A stretch of DNA of 64,000 nucleotides. Source: Solirubrobacter taibaiensis. GTDB lineage: Bacteria; Actinomycetota; Thermoleophilia; Solirubrobacterales; Solirubrobacteraceae. Each line of letters starts with the position of its first letter. Within the stretch, counting starts at the first letter, position 1. Under the pieces are notes generated by a model that did no database searches, was not told the origin of the DNA, and saw nothing but the letters and a program-made list of their open reading frames with translations. The translations under genes and the position numbers were made by a program. Where the stretch lies: contig JAPDDQ010000004.1 in the NCBI GenBank assembly GCA_027587225.1, positions 62,001-126,000 on the forward strand, read 5' to 3'. Below, piece by piece: positions 1 through 7,660 of this stretch.

Positions 1-2079
1 GGTCACGGCCGGCGACACGTTGCCGGCCGCGTCGGTCACGGTCAGCATCAGCCGATGCTCACCTTCGGCCAAGTTCTCGAGGCGCAGCGTCCAGCGCCCG
101 TCCTCGCCAACGGTCGCGGTGCCGATGCGCGCACCGGGTTCCGCGCTGCCGGTCAGCGTGACGGCGGATGTGCGCTGCCACGGGGCGACGGGATCGACCG
201 CCGGCGCGCTCGGCGCGACCGTGTCCACGTGCAGCGCCCGCGTCACGTGCGCGACGTTGCCCGCCGCGTCCCCCTGCTCGGCTTCGAGGGTGTAGTCACC
301 GTCGGGCAGCCCGGGCGCCAGCGTCCAGCGGCCGAGCAACGGCGTGTCCGCGAGCCGCCGGATCACCGCGCCGTCGCGGAGCACGCGGAGGACCACGGCC
401 GGGAAGTCGCCGAGCGCCGTGCCGGCGTCGCCGCCGATCCGCCCGGCGTCGAGGGTCAGGGCCGGCGGCGTGGTGTCGGCCGGCGCCAGAGCGCCCGCGA
501 GGTCGACGCGGAAGTCGCCGGCGCCCGAGCGGGCGGTGACGCGCACGGTGTAGGTCGCGGCGGCGGGCTGCGCGAGCGAGATGTCCTCCTGACGCGACGG
601 GCCACCGAACTGCTCGGTCGCGATGCCGACGGCCCGGCCGTCCGCGTCCAGCAGCGCCAGATCGAAGCCCGCCCCGGGTCCGGTCAGCGTCGCGGCGAGC
701 GGGAAGCGGTCGCCGGCGATGGCCACCGCGTGGGTCGCGCTCTCGCCCTCGGCGAGCGTCCCGGACCATGTGGCCTGATCCGGCACGGCGGGCGGCACCG
801 CCAACGGTGCGCCGACACCACGCAGCGCCGCGTAGAAGTCCAGGCGCCCGAAGCCATAGTCGCTGTCGCGGCCGGGCGCGCCGAGGTCGACCGCTGTGCG
901 CGTGAAGGCCGCCTTGACCTGCGCGGGCGTCAACGTCGGGTCGGACTGCAGCAACAACAGGGCCGCGCCGGCGACGATCGGCGCCGCGGCGCTCGTGCCG
1001 CTCTGCGCCACCGGCTCCGCACTCCACGGCACCGCCATGCGCACGTTCACGCCCGGCGCGACCACGTCGGGCTTGACGCGGCCGTCGGCGGTGGGTCCGC
1101 GACTCGAGAACCAGGCGAGCGAGACGCCGCCGGCGCCCGGGTCGGCCACGGCGCCCACGGTCAGGGCGGACGCCGCCGAGCCGGGCGCCTTGATCGAGCA
1201 CGGCCCGGGCCCGGCGTTGCCGGCCGCCGCGACGACGACGATCCCGGCCGCGGTCGCGGCGTCGACCGCCTGCGAGGCGACGTCGACCCCTCCGCCGCAG
1301 CCGACCGGGTCACCGATCGAGAGGTTGATGACGTCGATCGAGTACTCGGCACGATGCTGCACCGCCCACTCGATGCCCTGCGCGATCTTGCTCAGGCTGC
1401 TCTGCGCGTTGCTGTCGACGACCTTGATCCCGACGAGCTTGGCCTCCGGGGCCACCCCGCGGCCTTCCGGCCCGCTCTTGCCCGTCCCCGCCAGCAGCCC
1501 GGCGACGAGGCTGCCGTGCGGCAGGTCGTCATAGGGCTCGCCGGCGTCCTTGACGAAGTCCTTGAAGCCGATCACCTTCGCGCGCGGCAGGTCGGGCATC
1601 GTCGTGTCGATGCCGGAGTCGATGATCGCCGCCACCGTGCCTTCCCCGGCCAGTCCGGGCAGGTCTTCGCGAGCGCGCGCGATCCCGGCGAATGTCTGCG
1701 CGCTGACGGCGAACGGCACCGCCACCGCGTCGTCCTCGATATGCGCGACCTCGGGCCGGAGCGCCAGAGCGCGGATCTGCTCCGGCGTCGCCCGGGCGGT
1801 GAACGCCTCCACGAGCTGCAGCCGCACCCCCACGTCGAGGTCGCCGACCGCGTGCTCGAGCTCCGTCACGCGCGCCTCGGTGGCCGGCACACGCAACGCC
1901 ACGATGACCGCACGTGGCGCCGTCCCGCTCATCGCGGGCTCCAGCGTGTCGAGCACCTTGTCCCCGTCCAGGTCTGCGCGAGGGGCCGCCTGGGCACCCC
2001 CGACAAGCGTCAATACGGAAAACAGTGCGAGAAGGAGGACGGATCGAACCCGGTGCACCCACACAGCCTCGCGACCCAC
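1..2079 (-). CDS. Secreted S8 (subtilisin-like) serine protease, 3' end outside window
   Basis: Secreted serine endopeptidase of the subtilisin family, truncated by the window edge. Read on the minus strand it begins with a signal peptide (basic HRVRS, then a Leu/Val-rich core ending GGAQA), then a prodomain with a calcium-site-like DLDGDK. The catalytic domain shows Asp in AAIIDSGID, His in LPHGSLVAGLL, the oxyanion region AAAGNAG and Ser in SGTSAAAPIVAGAA, so the triad is intact. The C-terminal half is beta-rich, with a pre-peptidase-like domain and Ig-like repeats (TGSAEPGARI). The GTG at 2079 is preferred because a TACGGT box lies 6 nt upstream. The GTG at 2058, with GAGG 8 nt before it, gives a cleaner signal peptide and is the alternative. 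It is divergent from the ABC gene at 2144. A link to lasso-peptide processing is possible but unsupported. Confidence 0.85.
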   Translation of the reverse strand, partial: MGREAVWVHRVRSVLLLALFSVLTLVGGAQAAPRADLDGDKVLDTLEPAMSGTAPRAVIVALRVPATEARVTELEHAVGDLDVGVRLQLVEAFTARATPEQIRALALRPEVAHIEDDAVAVPFAVSAQTFAGIARAREDLPGLAGEGTVAAIIDSGIDTTMPDLPRAKVIGFKDFVKDAGEPYDDLPHGSLVAGLLAGTGKSGPEGRGVAPEAKLVGIKVVDSNAQSSLSKIAQGIEWAVQHRAEYSIDVINLSIGDPVGCGGGVDVASQAVDAATAAGIVVVAAAGNAGPGPCSIKAPGSAASALTVGAVADPGAGGVSLAWFSSRGPTADGRVKPDVVAPGVNVRMAVPWSAEPVAQSGTSAAAPIVAGAALLLLQSDPTLTPAQVKAAFTRTAVDLGAPGRDSDYGFGRLDFYAALRGVGAPLAVPPAVPDQATWSGTLAEGESATHAVAIAGDRFPLAATLTGPGAGFDLALLDADGRAVGIATEQFGGPSRQEDISLAQPAAATYTVRVTARSGAGDFRVDLAGALAPADTTPPALTLDAGRIGGDAGTALGDFPAVVLRVLRDGAVIRRLADTPLLGRWTLAPGLPDGDYTLEAEQGDAAGNVAHVTRALHVDTVAPSAPAVDPVAPWQRTSAVTLTGSAEPGARIGTATVGEDGRWTLRLENLAEGEHRLMLTVTDAAGNVSPAVT

Positions 2080-2085
2080 GACCTG

Positions 2086-2091
2086 ACCGTA
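2086..2091 (-). promoter_or_regulatory. -10 box (TACGGT) of the protease gene
   Basis: TACGGT on the minus strand ends 6 nt before the GTG at 2079, the spacing expected for a leaderless transcript. No convincing -35 was identified. Confidence 0.4.
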
Positions 2092-2130
2092 CCTGGACCT
2101 TCGTAGGGCGTCGAAGCCGGCAATCCCTTC

Positions 2131-2136
2131 GATCAT
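2131..2136 (+). promoter_or_regulatory. -10-like box (GATCAT) of the lasso operon
   Basis: GATCAT lies 7 nt before the GTG start at 2144 and resembles GATTAT and CATTAT at the same distance in front of 29629 and 41544. No Shine-Dalgarno sequence precedes the GTG, so a leaderless start of the operon is inferred. Confidence 0.35.
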
Positions 2137-2143
2137 CCTTGTC

Positions 2144-2908
2144 GTGACCGTCACCGGAGCCATCGAAGTGCGCGGGTTGGTGCGCCGCTTCGGCGCGCGA
2201 ACCGCGATCGCCGGGATCGACCTCACGGTGGCCCCGGGCGAGATCCACGCGCTGCTCGGCCACAACGGCGCGGGCAAGACCACGTTGCTCCGGACGCTCG
2301 CGGGCCTGGTCGAGCCGACGGAGGGCACCGTGGCGGTCGTCGGTATCAACGCCGCGAAGGGCCCCCGCAAGCTGCAGGGCCGCGTGGGGTTCGTCCCCTC
2401 CAGCGACCGGTCCGCCTACCAGCGCATCTCCGGCCTCGAGAACCTCGCCTTCTTCGCCCGCCTGCACGGGATGCGCAAGCGCGCCGCGTTCGCCCGCGCC
2501 TCCGAGGTCCTCGACCAGGTCGGCCTCGCCGACCGCGCGAAGGACCCGGTCAACGCCTGGTCGCACGGCATGCAGCAGCGCCTCTCGGTCGCCCGCGCGC
2601 TGCTCACCGACCCGCCGGTGCTGCTGATCGACGAGGCCACACACGATCTCGACCCCGTCGCCGCGGCCACCGTGCGCGAGCTGATCGCCGCACGGGCCGA
2701 GCAGGGTGCCGCCGTCCTGTGGGCGACGCAGCGGCTCGAGGAGCTGCGCGGGTTCGCCGGCGCGGTGACGCTGATGGCCAACGGCAGCGCCGCCTTCGAA
2801 GGCTCCGTCGAGGCGCTCGCCGCCCGCGCGGTGCCGACCGTCACCACGTCGCGCCACGCCTCCGAGCTCGAGCAGGGCTACATGGCCGTCATCCAGGAGG
2901 CCGCATGA
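2144..2908 (+). CDS. ABC transporter ATP-binding protein (lasso peptide exporter subunit)
   Basis: ATPase subunit of an ABC-2-type exporter, 254 aa, the usual length for a lone nucleotide-binding domain. Walker A is GHNGAGKTT (residues about 39-47), the signature region is SHGMQQRLSVARAL and Walker B is VLLIDEATHDLD. The gene ends in an ATGA overlap with the permease at 2905 and is the first of six tightly overlapping genes leading to lasso maturation enzymes. The inferred role is export of, or self-immunity to, the mature peptide. The GTG start is set by the divergent gene and a -10-like box 7 nt upstream. Many lasso loci use one fused half-transporter; here ATPase and membrane domain are separate proteins. 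Confidence 0.85.
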   Translation: MTVTGAIEVRGLVRRFGARTAIAGIDLTVAPGEIHALLGHNGAGKTTLLRTLAGLVEPTEGTVAVVGINAAKGPRKLQGRVGFVPSSDRSAYQRISGLENLAFFARLHGMRKRAAFARASEVLDQVGLADRAKDPVNAWSHGMQQRLSVARALLTDPPVLLIDEATHDLDPVAAATVRELIAARAEQGAAVLWATQRLEELRGFAGAVTLMANGSAAFEGSVEALAARAVPTVTTSRHASELEQGYMAVIQEAA

Positions 2909-3735
2909 GCACCGCCGGGCTGGTCGCCGAGGCGGCCAAGCTCCCCGCCTTCGTCCGCCGCGACTGGAAGATCGCGCTGTCCTACCGCGCCGTCTTCGTC
3001 GGCGACATCGCCGGGCTGGCGATGCAGATCCTCGTCTTCTTCTTCGTCGCCAAGCTCGTCGACCCCGGCAAGCTGCCTACCTACGGCGGCACCGTCCCAA
3101 CCTACCTCGCGTTCGTGGTGATCGGCCTCGTCGTGAACCTGACCGCCGGCGTGCTGCTCTACCAGGTGTCCGCCGCGTTGCGCCAAGAGCAGCTCACGGG
3201 GACGTTCGAAGCGCTGCTCGCGACGCCGACGGGCGGCGCGACGCTGCAGCTCGGCTCGATCGCCTACACGCTGATCTTCGTCCCGATCCGCGCGGCGGTG
3301 CTGCTGGGAGCGATCGCGATCGGGTTCGGGCTCGACCTGCAGCTCAACGGGATCGTGCCCGCGCTGCTGCTGCTCGTCGCGTTCCTGCCGTTCACCTGGG
3401 GCCTGGGGTTGACGGCCGCCGCCGCCGTCGTCACGTTCCGGCGCGGGAGCAACGCCACCGGCATGGTGGTGACGATGCTCGGGCTGATCTCCGGCGCGGT
3501 CTTCCCGATCGCGCTGCTCCCGCCGCTGCTGCGCACGATCGCGGTCTGGAACCCGTTCGCGATCGCGATCGACGGCATCCGCGAAGCGCTGATCGGCGGC
3601 ACGGGCTGGGGCGCCGCCGGCGCCGACCTGCTGCACCTGGTGCCGCTGTCCGTGGCCGGGCTGCTGCTCGGCGTGTTCTGCTTCCGAGCGGCGGTGGCGC
3701 GCGAGCGCAAGCGCGGCACCCTGGGGCAGTACTGA
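2905..3735 (+). CDS. ABC-2 type transporter permease (lasso exporter membrane subunit)
   Basis: Integral membrane partner of the preceding ATPase, 276 aa, with about six hydrophobic segments (for example GLAMQILVFFFVAKLV, YLAFVVIGLVVNLTAGVLL, IVPALLLLVAFLPFTWGLGL and a C-terminal SVAGLLLGVFCF). The ABC-2 family hallmark 'NPFAIAIDGIREALIGG' sits before the last helix. The ATG at 2905 is chosen because it overlaps the upstream stop as ATGA and is preceded by AGGAGG. The downstream nucleotidyltransferase begins at the stop codon, so translation is probably coupled. Substrate specificity is inferred only from the operon. Confidence 0.85.
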   Translation: MSTAGLVAEAAKLPAFVRRDWKIALSYRAVFVGDIAGLAMQILVFFFVAKLVDPGKLPTYGGTVPTYLAFVVIGLVVNLTAGVLLYQVSAALRQEQLTGTFEALLATPTGGATLQLGSIAYTLIFVPIRAAVLLGAIAIGFGLDLQLNGIVPALLLLVAFLPFTWGLGLTAAAAVVTFRRGSNATGMVVTMLGLISGAVFPIALLPPLLRTIAVWNPFAIAIDGIREALIGGTGWGAAGADLLHLVPLSVAGLLLGVFCFRAAVARERKRGTLGQY

Positions 3736-4739
3736 TGGAGAACGCCGTGCTCTGGGACCGCGTCGGAGAGCTCGCCGACCGCGCGCCGCGTCTATCGGAC
3801 CTGCGCCACCACAAGCTGCACCTGCTTGCCGCATCGCGACGCCGCGCGGCCGGGCTGGATGTGCCTGCGGACCTCCAGACCGACGAGCGGCTGTCCGCCG
3901 CCATCCTGCTCGGCGCCGGCGCGCTCATGCGCCGTGTGCGCGCGGCCACCGACGCCACGATCATCGTGATGAAGGGTCCCGAGGTCGCCGCCTACTGGCC
4001 GCAGGCGCGGTTGCGCCCGTGGAAGGACCTCGACCTGCTCGTCGAGGACGCCGAAGCCGTGCAGGCCGCGCTGCTCGCCGCGGGCTTCGTGGAGATCGGC
4101 GACCCTGCGATCTACGAGAACATTCATCACCTGCGCCCGCTCGCGCTCTCGGAATTCCCGCTGTCGATCGAGGTCCACATGCGGCCCAAGTGGCCGACGT
4201 CCACCCCGCCGGCCTTCGCGGAGCTGGAGGCCTCGGCCGTGCCGAGCTCGTTCGGCCTGGCGGGCGTGCTCGCCCCGTGTCCGGCCCATCACGCCGTGAT
4301 GCTCGCCGCGCACGCCTGGGAGCACGATCCGCTCAGCCGGCTCGGGGCACTCGTCGACGTTGCAGCGGTGACGCACGCCGCCGGTGAGGAGGCCGTAGCC
4401 GCCGTCGCGCGTGCGTGGGGCGTGAGCCGGCTCTGGACCGCGACCTGGCGCGCCGTCGAGGATGTCCTGGACGACGCTGTCGAGTCGCGCCAGCGCCCGA
4501 TCTGGCGCCGCCACCTGTACGACGCGCGCGAGCGAACGGTCTTCGAGAACCACGTCCAGCAGCTGGTCGGACCGGTCGCGGCTGCGCCGCTGACGACAGT
4601 GCCGAGCACCGCGGCCCGGGCGGTGGTCAATACCCTGCGCCCCGGACCTGACGAGAGCTGGAGCGAGAAGTTGACGCGGTCGCGCCGAGCGCTGCGCAAC
4701 GCCTCGATCCGTCGCTCCGACCATCTGGAAGCGAGTTGA
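3735..4739 (+). CDS. Nucleotidyltransferase-family protein of the lasso locus
   Basis: 334-aa protein resembling the uncharacterised nucleotidyltransferase family (NTP_transf_5 type). Visible features are a G-rich loop KGPEVAAYWP (residues 80-89), the metal-binding pair in KDLDLLV (D98, D100), and a conserved-looking IEVHMRPKWP region, followed by a helical C-terminal half. Such genes recur in RiPP loci, including some lasso clusters, but their reaction is not firmly established; transfer of a nucleotidyl group to peptide or partner is an inference. It overlaps the permease stop (TGATG at 3733) and its own stop overlaps the start of the PqqD-like gene, placing it inside the operon and not merely beside it. 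Confidence 0.7.
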   Translation: MENAVLWDRVGELADRAPRLSDLRHHKLHLLAASRRRAAGLDVPADLQTDERLSAAILLGAGALMRRVRAATDATIIVMKGPEVAAYWPQARLRPWKDLDLLVEDAEAVQAALLAAGFVEIGDPAIYENIHHLRPLALSEFPLSIEVHMRPKWPTSTPPAFAELEASAVPSSFGLAGVLAPCPAHHAVMLAAHAWEHDPLSRLGALVDVAAVTHAAGEEAVAAVARAWGVSRLWTATWRAVEDVLDDAVESRQRPIWRRHLYDARERTVFENHVQQLVGPVAAAPLTTVPSTAARAVVNTLRPGPDESWSEKLTRSRRALRNASIRRSDHLEAS

Positions 4740-5005
4740 CCGACATGACCCTCAAATTGCGCCAGGAAGGCGTGGCCTGGACCGACGTCGACGGCGAGAT
4801 CGTCGCGCTCGACGAAGCCACGGCCGAGTACGTCGCCGCCAACGAGGCCGGCGGGCTGCTGTGGCGCGCGCTGGCCAAGGGCACGACGCGGGACGAGCTG
4901 GCCGCGCAGCTCGTGGAGACGTTCGGGATCGATCCCGAGCGAGCCGCCGCCGACACCGACGCGTTCCTCTCCACCCTGCGCCAACGGGACCTGCTCGAGG
5001 GCTGA
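4736..5005 (+). CDS. Lasso peptide B1 protein: PqqD-like RiPP recognition element
   Basis: Small (about 89 aa) PqqD-fold leader-peptide-binding protein. The pattern ALDEATAEYVAANEAG, then LWRALAKGTT, an amphipathic helix, and a final helix AFLSTLRQRDLLEG is typical of stand-alone RREs that deliver the lasso precursor to the B2 peptidase. The TTG at 4736 overlaps the upstream stop (TTGA); an in-frame ATG at 4745 is an equally plausible start. It sits directly before B2, the order found in many actinobacterial lasso clusters where B is split. A second PqqD-like gene lies at 7661. Confidence 0.85.
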   Translation: MTDMTLKLRQEGVAWTDVDGEIVALDEATAEYVAANEAGGLLWRALAKGTTRDELAAQLVETFGIDPERAAADTDAFLSTLRQRDLLEG

Positions 5006-5364
5006 TGCGTCGTCTGCCGGAGATCGCCGACGCCCGCGCGGCGTGGTGGGCCTGGCGCGCGCTGCGCAGCGTGCGCTCGCAGCTCCAGGCCGGCGCCGTG
5101 CGCGACGTCCGCGTTCCCGGACCTCCGGCCGTGCCCGACCGGGCCGGACGCGCGGTCCGGCTGGTACTCGGACGTCAGCATCCGTCCTGCTTCGAACGCG
5201 CACTGGTGCTCCAACGCTGGCTGGCCGCGCACGGGTGCCCGCGGGACGTGGTCGTCGGCACCGAGGGCGGCGGGCGCGGGAACTTCACCGCGCACGCGTG
5301 GCTCGACGGCGAGAGCCAGCCGGCGGGCCACCACTACGTCGAGATGCTGCGGCTCGCGCCGTGA
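5005..5364 (+). CDS. Lasso peptide B2 protein: transglutaminase-like leader peptidase
   Basis: 119-aa cysteine protease of the lasso-B2/transglutaminase-core type, expected to cut the leader from the precursor. Cys62 lies in the family pattern SCFERALVLQRWLAAHG and His97 in FTAHAWLDGE, with Asp101 a candidate third triad member. An N-terminal helical stretch (WWAWRALRSVRSQL) matches B2 proteins lacking the N-terminal RRE of fused B enzymes, which fits the separate B1 upstream. ATG overlaps the B1 stop (TGATG) and the gene ends in a GTGA overlap with the C gene. Function assigned from motif and context. Confidence 0.9.
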   Translation: MRRLPEIADARAAWWAWRALRSVRSQLQAGAVRDVRVPGPPAVPDRAGRAVRLVLGRQHPSCFERALVLQRWLAAHGCPRDVVVGTEGGGRGNFTAHAWLDGESQPAGHHYVEMLRLAP

Positions 5365-6485
5365 CCGGGCTCGCACCGGTCGAGCTGGCGACCGGGATCG
5401 TCTTCGGCCTCGTCGCTGAGCCTGTGCCGCTCCCGGCTGGTGCTGTGCCCGCAGCCGCGCTCGAGGCCGCGGTGCTCGGCGCCGTCCGCGGCGACGGCCC
5501 GTGCTGCGTGTCGTTCTCGGGCGGCCGCGACTCCTCGGCCGTGCTTGCGGCGGCCACGCGCGTCGCGCGCCGTGAGGGCCGCCCCGACCCGGTGCCGTTG
5601 ACGCTGCGCGCCGCGCACGAACCGCACTCGCACGAATCCGAGTGGCAGGAGCTGGTCGTCGCCCACCTCGGGCTTGACGACTGGATGCGGATCGAGATCA
5701 CCGACGAGCTCGACGCCGTCGGACCGTATGCACGTCGAGTGCTGGAGCGGCACGGCCTGCTGTGGCCGTTCAACGCACACTTTCACCTGCCATTGCTCGA
5801 GCACGCGGTCGGCGGCACGTTGCTGACCGGCATCGGCGGCGACGAGCTGTGGTCATCGTCGCGTGCCCCGGTCGTGCGCCGGCGCCGTCGCGCGCTGGCC
5901 TACGCCCCGTTCGCGCTTCGTCGCGCGGTGCTCGCGCGCCGGGAACCGATCGACTATCCCTGGCTGCGCCCCGAGGGAGTGGCAGCGGCTCGCCGGGCGG
6001 CGGGCGGCGAGCGGGCGGGCGAACCGCTGACCGTCGCGCGGCGCATGGCGTGGTACCGCGGCATGCGCGCCACAGCCACCGGCACGGCGGCCCTGGACCG
6101 GATCGCCGAGGACGTCGGTGCGCGGATCGCGCACCCGCTGCTCGACCGCGCGCTGTGGGGCGCGGTCGCCACCGCCGCGCCGCGCGCCGGCTTCGCCCGG
6201 CGGGACGAATCGCTGCGCCTTGTCGCCGGCGAACTGCTGCCCGAGGACGTGCTCACTCGCAAGACGAAGGCCGGGTTCGATCGCGTCTTCTTCGGCCGGC
6301 ACGCCCGCGCGTTCGTCGCGCGCTGGTCCGGCGCAGGCATCGCCGAGACGATGGTCGACGTCGCCGCGCTGCGTCAGCACTGGGCGGGCGAGGTGCCCGA
6401 CCCACACTCCCTGACGCTGCTGCAGGCCGCCTGGCTGGCTTCAGCCGGCGATCGCGTCGAGGAGCCGCTGAGCCGCGGCCGGTAG
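5361..6485 (+). CDS. Lasso cyclase C protein: asparagine-synthase-like macrolactam synthetase
   Basis: 374-aa protein with the ATP-pyrophosphatase loop SFSGGRDSS (residues 51-59) and the GIGGDELW motif of the asparagine synthase fold. It should adenylate the acidic side chain of the core and close the N-terminal macrolactam ring. It is much shorter than AsnB (about 600 aa) and lacks the Cys2 glutaminase domain; many lasso C proteins keep an N-terminal remnant of it, so this is a compact version. The start is the GTG at 5361 (GTGA overlap with B2). Its last 45 nt overlap the 3' end of the convergent kinase gene (6441-6485). Confidence 0.85.
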   Translation: MTGLAPVELATGIVFGLVAEPVPLPAGAVPAAALEAAVLGAVRGDGPCCVSFSGGRDSSAVLAAATRVARREGRPDPVPLTLRAAHEPHSHESEWQELVVAHLGLDDWMRIEITDELDAVGPYARRVLERHGLLWPFNAHFHLPLLEHAVGGTLLTGIGGDELWSSSRAPVVRRRRRALAYAPFALRRAVLARREPIDYPWLRPEGVAAARRAAGGERAGEPLTVARRMAWYRGMRATATGTAALDRIAEDVGARIAHPLLDRALWGAVATAAPRAGFARRDESLRLVAGELLPEDVLTRKTKAGFDRVFFGRHARAFVARWSGAGIAETMVDVAALRQHWAGEVPDPHSLTLLQAAWLASAGDRVEEPLSRGR

Positions 6486-7283
6486 GCGCTCCCAGTCGCG
6501 CGGGCGGGTGAAGCGCAGATGCGGGAGCGCGCTGAGGCGCACCAAGCTCGCGGGGTCCGGCGGGACCAGCCGCACGCCACGGTGCGGCAGCAGCGCCTGG
6601 AAGCGATCCGCGCCGCGGATCGGCTCGACCCTGATCTGCTCGCCCCAGGCCAGCGTGACCCAGCCGCGCAGCGGCAGCGTGGCGGAAACGGGCGCGAGTC
6701 CGACGCGCCAGCGCTCGCGCGCCCCGACCTGACCCATCGGGTCACCGGTGCCGAGCCGCTCCGCGGCCTCCGCGCGCAGGTCCACCGACCGTGGACCGGC
6801 AAGTACCGTCGTGCCGTCCAGGATCAGCACGTCGTCGCTCATGATGCCGACGCCGGCGAGCGCCAGCCATGCGAGCGTGGTGCTCTTGCCCGCCGTCTTG
6901 TCGCCCAGGACACCCCACACGCCGTCGCCCGTGATGATCCCACCGCCGTGAAAGCCGTCGTGCCCACGCCAGCGCGCCATCACGAGCGCCACCGACGCCA
7001 GGAACGGATGCACGAGCGCTCCGTCGGTCGTGCCGGGCGGCACGCGCAGCTCCGCTCGCGACGCGGCCCGGTCCAGCGCCGCCCAGCCCCCGCTCGGCAC
7101 CCAGAGCTGCGCGTGGTCGGCGTTGACGACCTCGACGAGCGGGCGGTCGGCGTCCGGCGGGGCGCGGACGAGCTCGAGCTCCGGCCATGCCGGCGGCGCC
7201 TCCACCAGCAGGTCGTACGCCTCAGGAACGCCTTTCAAGCGGAACCCGTAGGCACCGAGACTGGACCTTCGCGCAGTAGGCAC
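6441..7283 (-). CDS. HPr-kinase-like protein kinase of the lasso locus
   Basis: 280-aa kinase with an HprK/P-type P-loop, GVLGDKTAGKST (Lys133), and the downstream SDDVLIL (Asp150/151) expected for metal and catalysis; the region just before it, FHGGGIITGDGVWG, also fits HprK-related proteins. Relatives in paeninodin-type lasso clusters phosphorylate the C-terminal Ser of the precursor. The precursor next door ends in Ser-Ser, so that substrate is inferred. The gene is convergent with the C gene and divergent from the precursor across only 56 bp. The GTG at 7283 has no obvious Shine-Dalgarno sequence. A true catabolite-control HprK is unlikely, as no HPr or PTS gene is nearby. Confidence 0.8.
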   Translation of the reverse strand: MPTARRSSLGAYGFRLKGVPEAYDLLVEAPPAWPELELVRAPPDADRPLVEVVNADHAQLWVPSGGWAALDRAASRAELRVPPGTTDGALVHPFLASVALVMARWRGHDGFHGGGIITGDGVWGVLGDKTAGKSTTLAWLALAGVGIMSDDVLILDGTTVLAGPRSVDLRAEAAERLGTGDPMGQVGARERWRVGLAPVSATLPLRGWVTLAWGEQIRVEPIRGADRFQALLPHRGVRLVPPDPASLVRLSALPHLRFTRPRDWERLPAAAQRLLDAIAG

Positions 7284-7305
7284 TACAGCTGAAGGATCGT
7301 AGAGT
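7277..7305 (+). promoter_or_regulatory. Putative promoter of the lasso precursor gene
   Basis: TAGGCA (7277-7282) and TAGAGT (7300-7305) are separated by 17 bp, each matching four of six consensus positions. A start near 7312 would leave a leader of about 28 nt carrying the strong GGAAGGAAGG ribosome binding site at 7325-7334. Unlike its neighbours this gene is therefore not predicted to be leaderless. Confidence 0.35.
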
Positions 7306-7339
7306 GGCAGTCGTTGAGTCGGATGGAAGGAAGGTAGTG

Positions 7340-7483
7340 ATGGACAGCACCCCCAAGGGGTATGAGGCGCCGGCTCTCACGGTGCTGGGCAGCGTGCATG
7401 CGCTGACGCAGACCGACAAGAAGTACGGCGTCAGTGATGGGTTCACCTTCATGGGGAACTCCATCACCAACGCGTCGTCCTAG
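7340..7483 (+). CDS. Lasso peptide precursor (47 aa)
   Basis: A 47-codon gene too short for routine calling. The leader carries the lasso signature Y8-x2-P11-x-L13-x3-G17-x5-T23, followed by Gln24. By the usual rule that the conserved Thr is the penultimate leader residue, the core is residues 25-47. It begins T-D-K-K-Y-G-V-S-D, which puts an Asp (residue 33) at core position 9, a suitable ring-closing acid for a nine-residue macrolactam. The tail is FTFMGNSITNASS; Phe35, Phe37 and Met38 could be steric plugs. The C-terminal Ser46-Ser47 would suit the adjacent kinase. Excellent Shine-Dalgarno (GGAAGGAAGG, 5 nt spacing) and a 3' hairpin terminator indicate strong independent expression. Thr as core residue 1 is unusual (Gly is most common), so the cleavage site is the main uncertainty. 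Confidence 0.88.
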   Translation: MDSTPKGYEAPALTVLGSVHALTQTDKKYGVSDGFTFMGNSITNASS

Positions 7484-7495
7484 CAGAGAGTCCAT

Positions 7496-7521
7496 CCGGC
7501 GCGGCGCCCAGGCCGCGCCGG
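7496..7521 (+). terminator. Hairpin terminator after the lasso precursor
   Basis: Perfect 10-bp stem (CCGGCGCGGC / GCCGCGCCGG) with a 6-nt loop, 12 nt after the precursor stop and followed by the T-rich TCCTCGTTCT. It would limit read-through into the second PqqD-like gene and favour excess precursor over enzymes. Confidence 0.7.
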
Positions 7522-7545
7522 TCCTCGTTCTAAGGCCTCACCCGA

Positions 7546-7599
7546 GACCGCCGCGCAAGCGTGCGGTCATTTCGACGTTCTGAGGGTCGTTTTCCGACC
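7546..7599 (+). other. Two small stem-loops in the gap before the second PqqD-like gene
   Basis: GACCGC...GCGGTC (7546-7568) and GGTCG-TTTTC-CGACC (7585-7599) form two short hairpins between the precursor terminator and the gene at 7661. They may be processing or attenuation signals; no further gene is seen in 7484-7660. Confidence 0.3.
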
Positions 7600-7660
7600 G
7601 CAGTACAGCCTTGTGGGCTCGACTGGACGTTTGTACGGCACGTTTTGCCGCTCAGGCTTC

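Noticed and set aside
1-2079. Protease as part of the lasso locus
   Set aside because: It has a classical signal peptide and is divergent from the operon; leader removal is already covered by B2.
55-2106. Long open frame on the plus strand opposite the protease
   Set aside because: Arg/Gly/Ala-rich shadow frame typical of high-GC DNA; the minus strand encodes a clear signal peptide and subtilisin catalytic motifs.
5361-6485. Ordinary asparagine synthetase
   Set aside because: No Cys2 glutaminase domain, about 374 aa only, and it is co-translated with PqqD-like and transglutaminase-like lasso proteins.
6441-7283. Catabolite-control HPr kinase/phosphorylase
   Set aside because: No HPr or PTS gene nearby, position between cyclase and precursor, and a precursor with C-terminal Ser as an obvious substrate.
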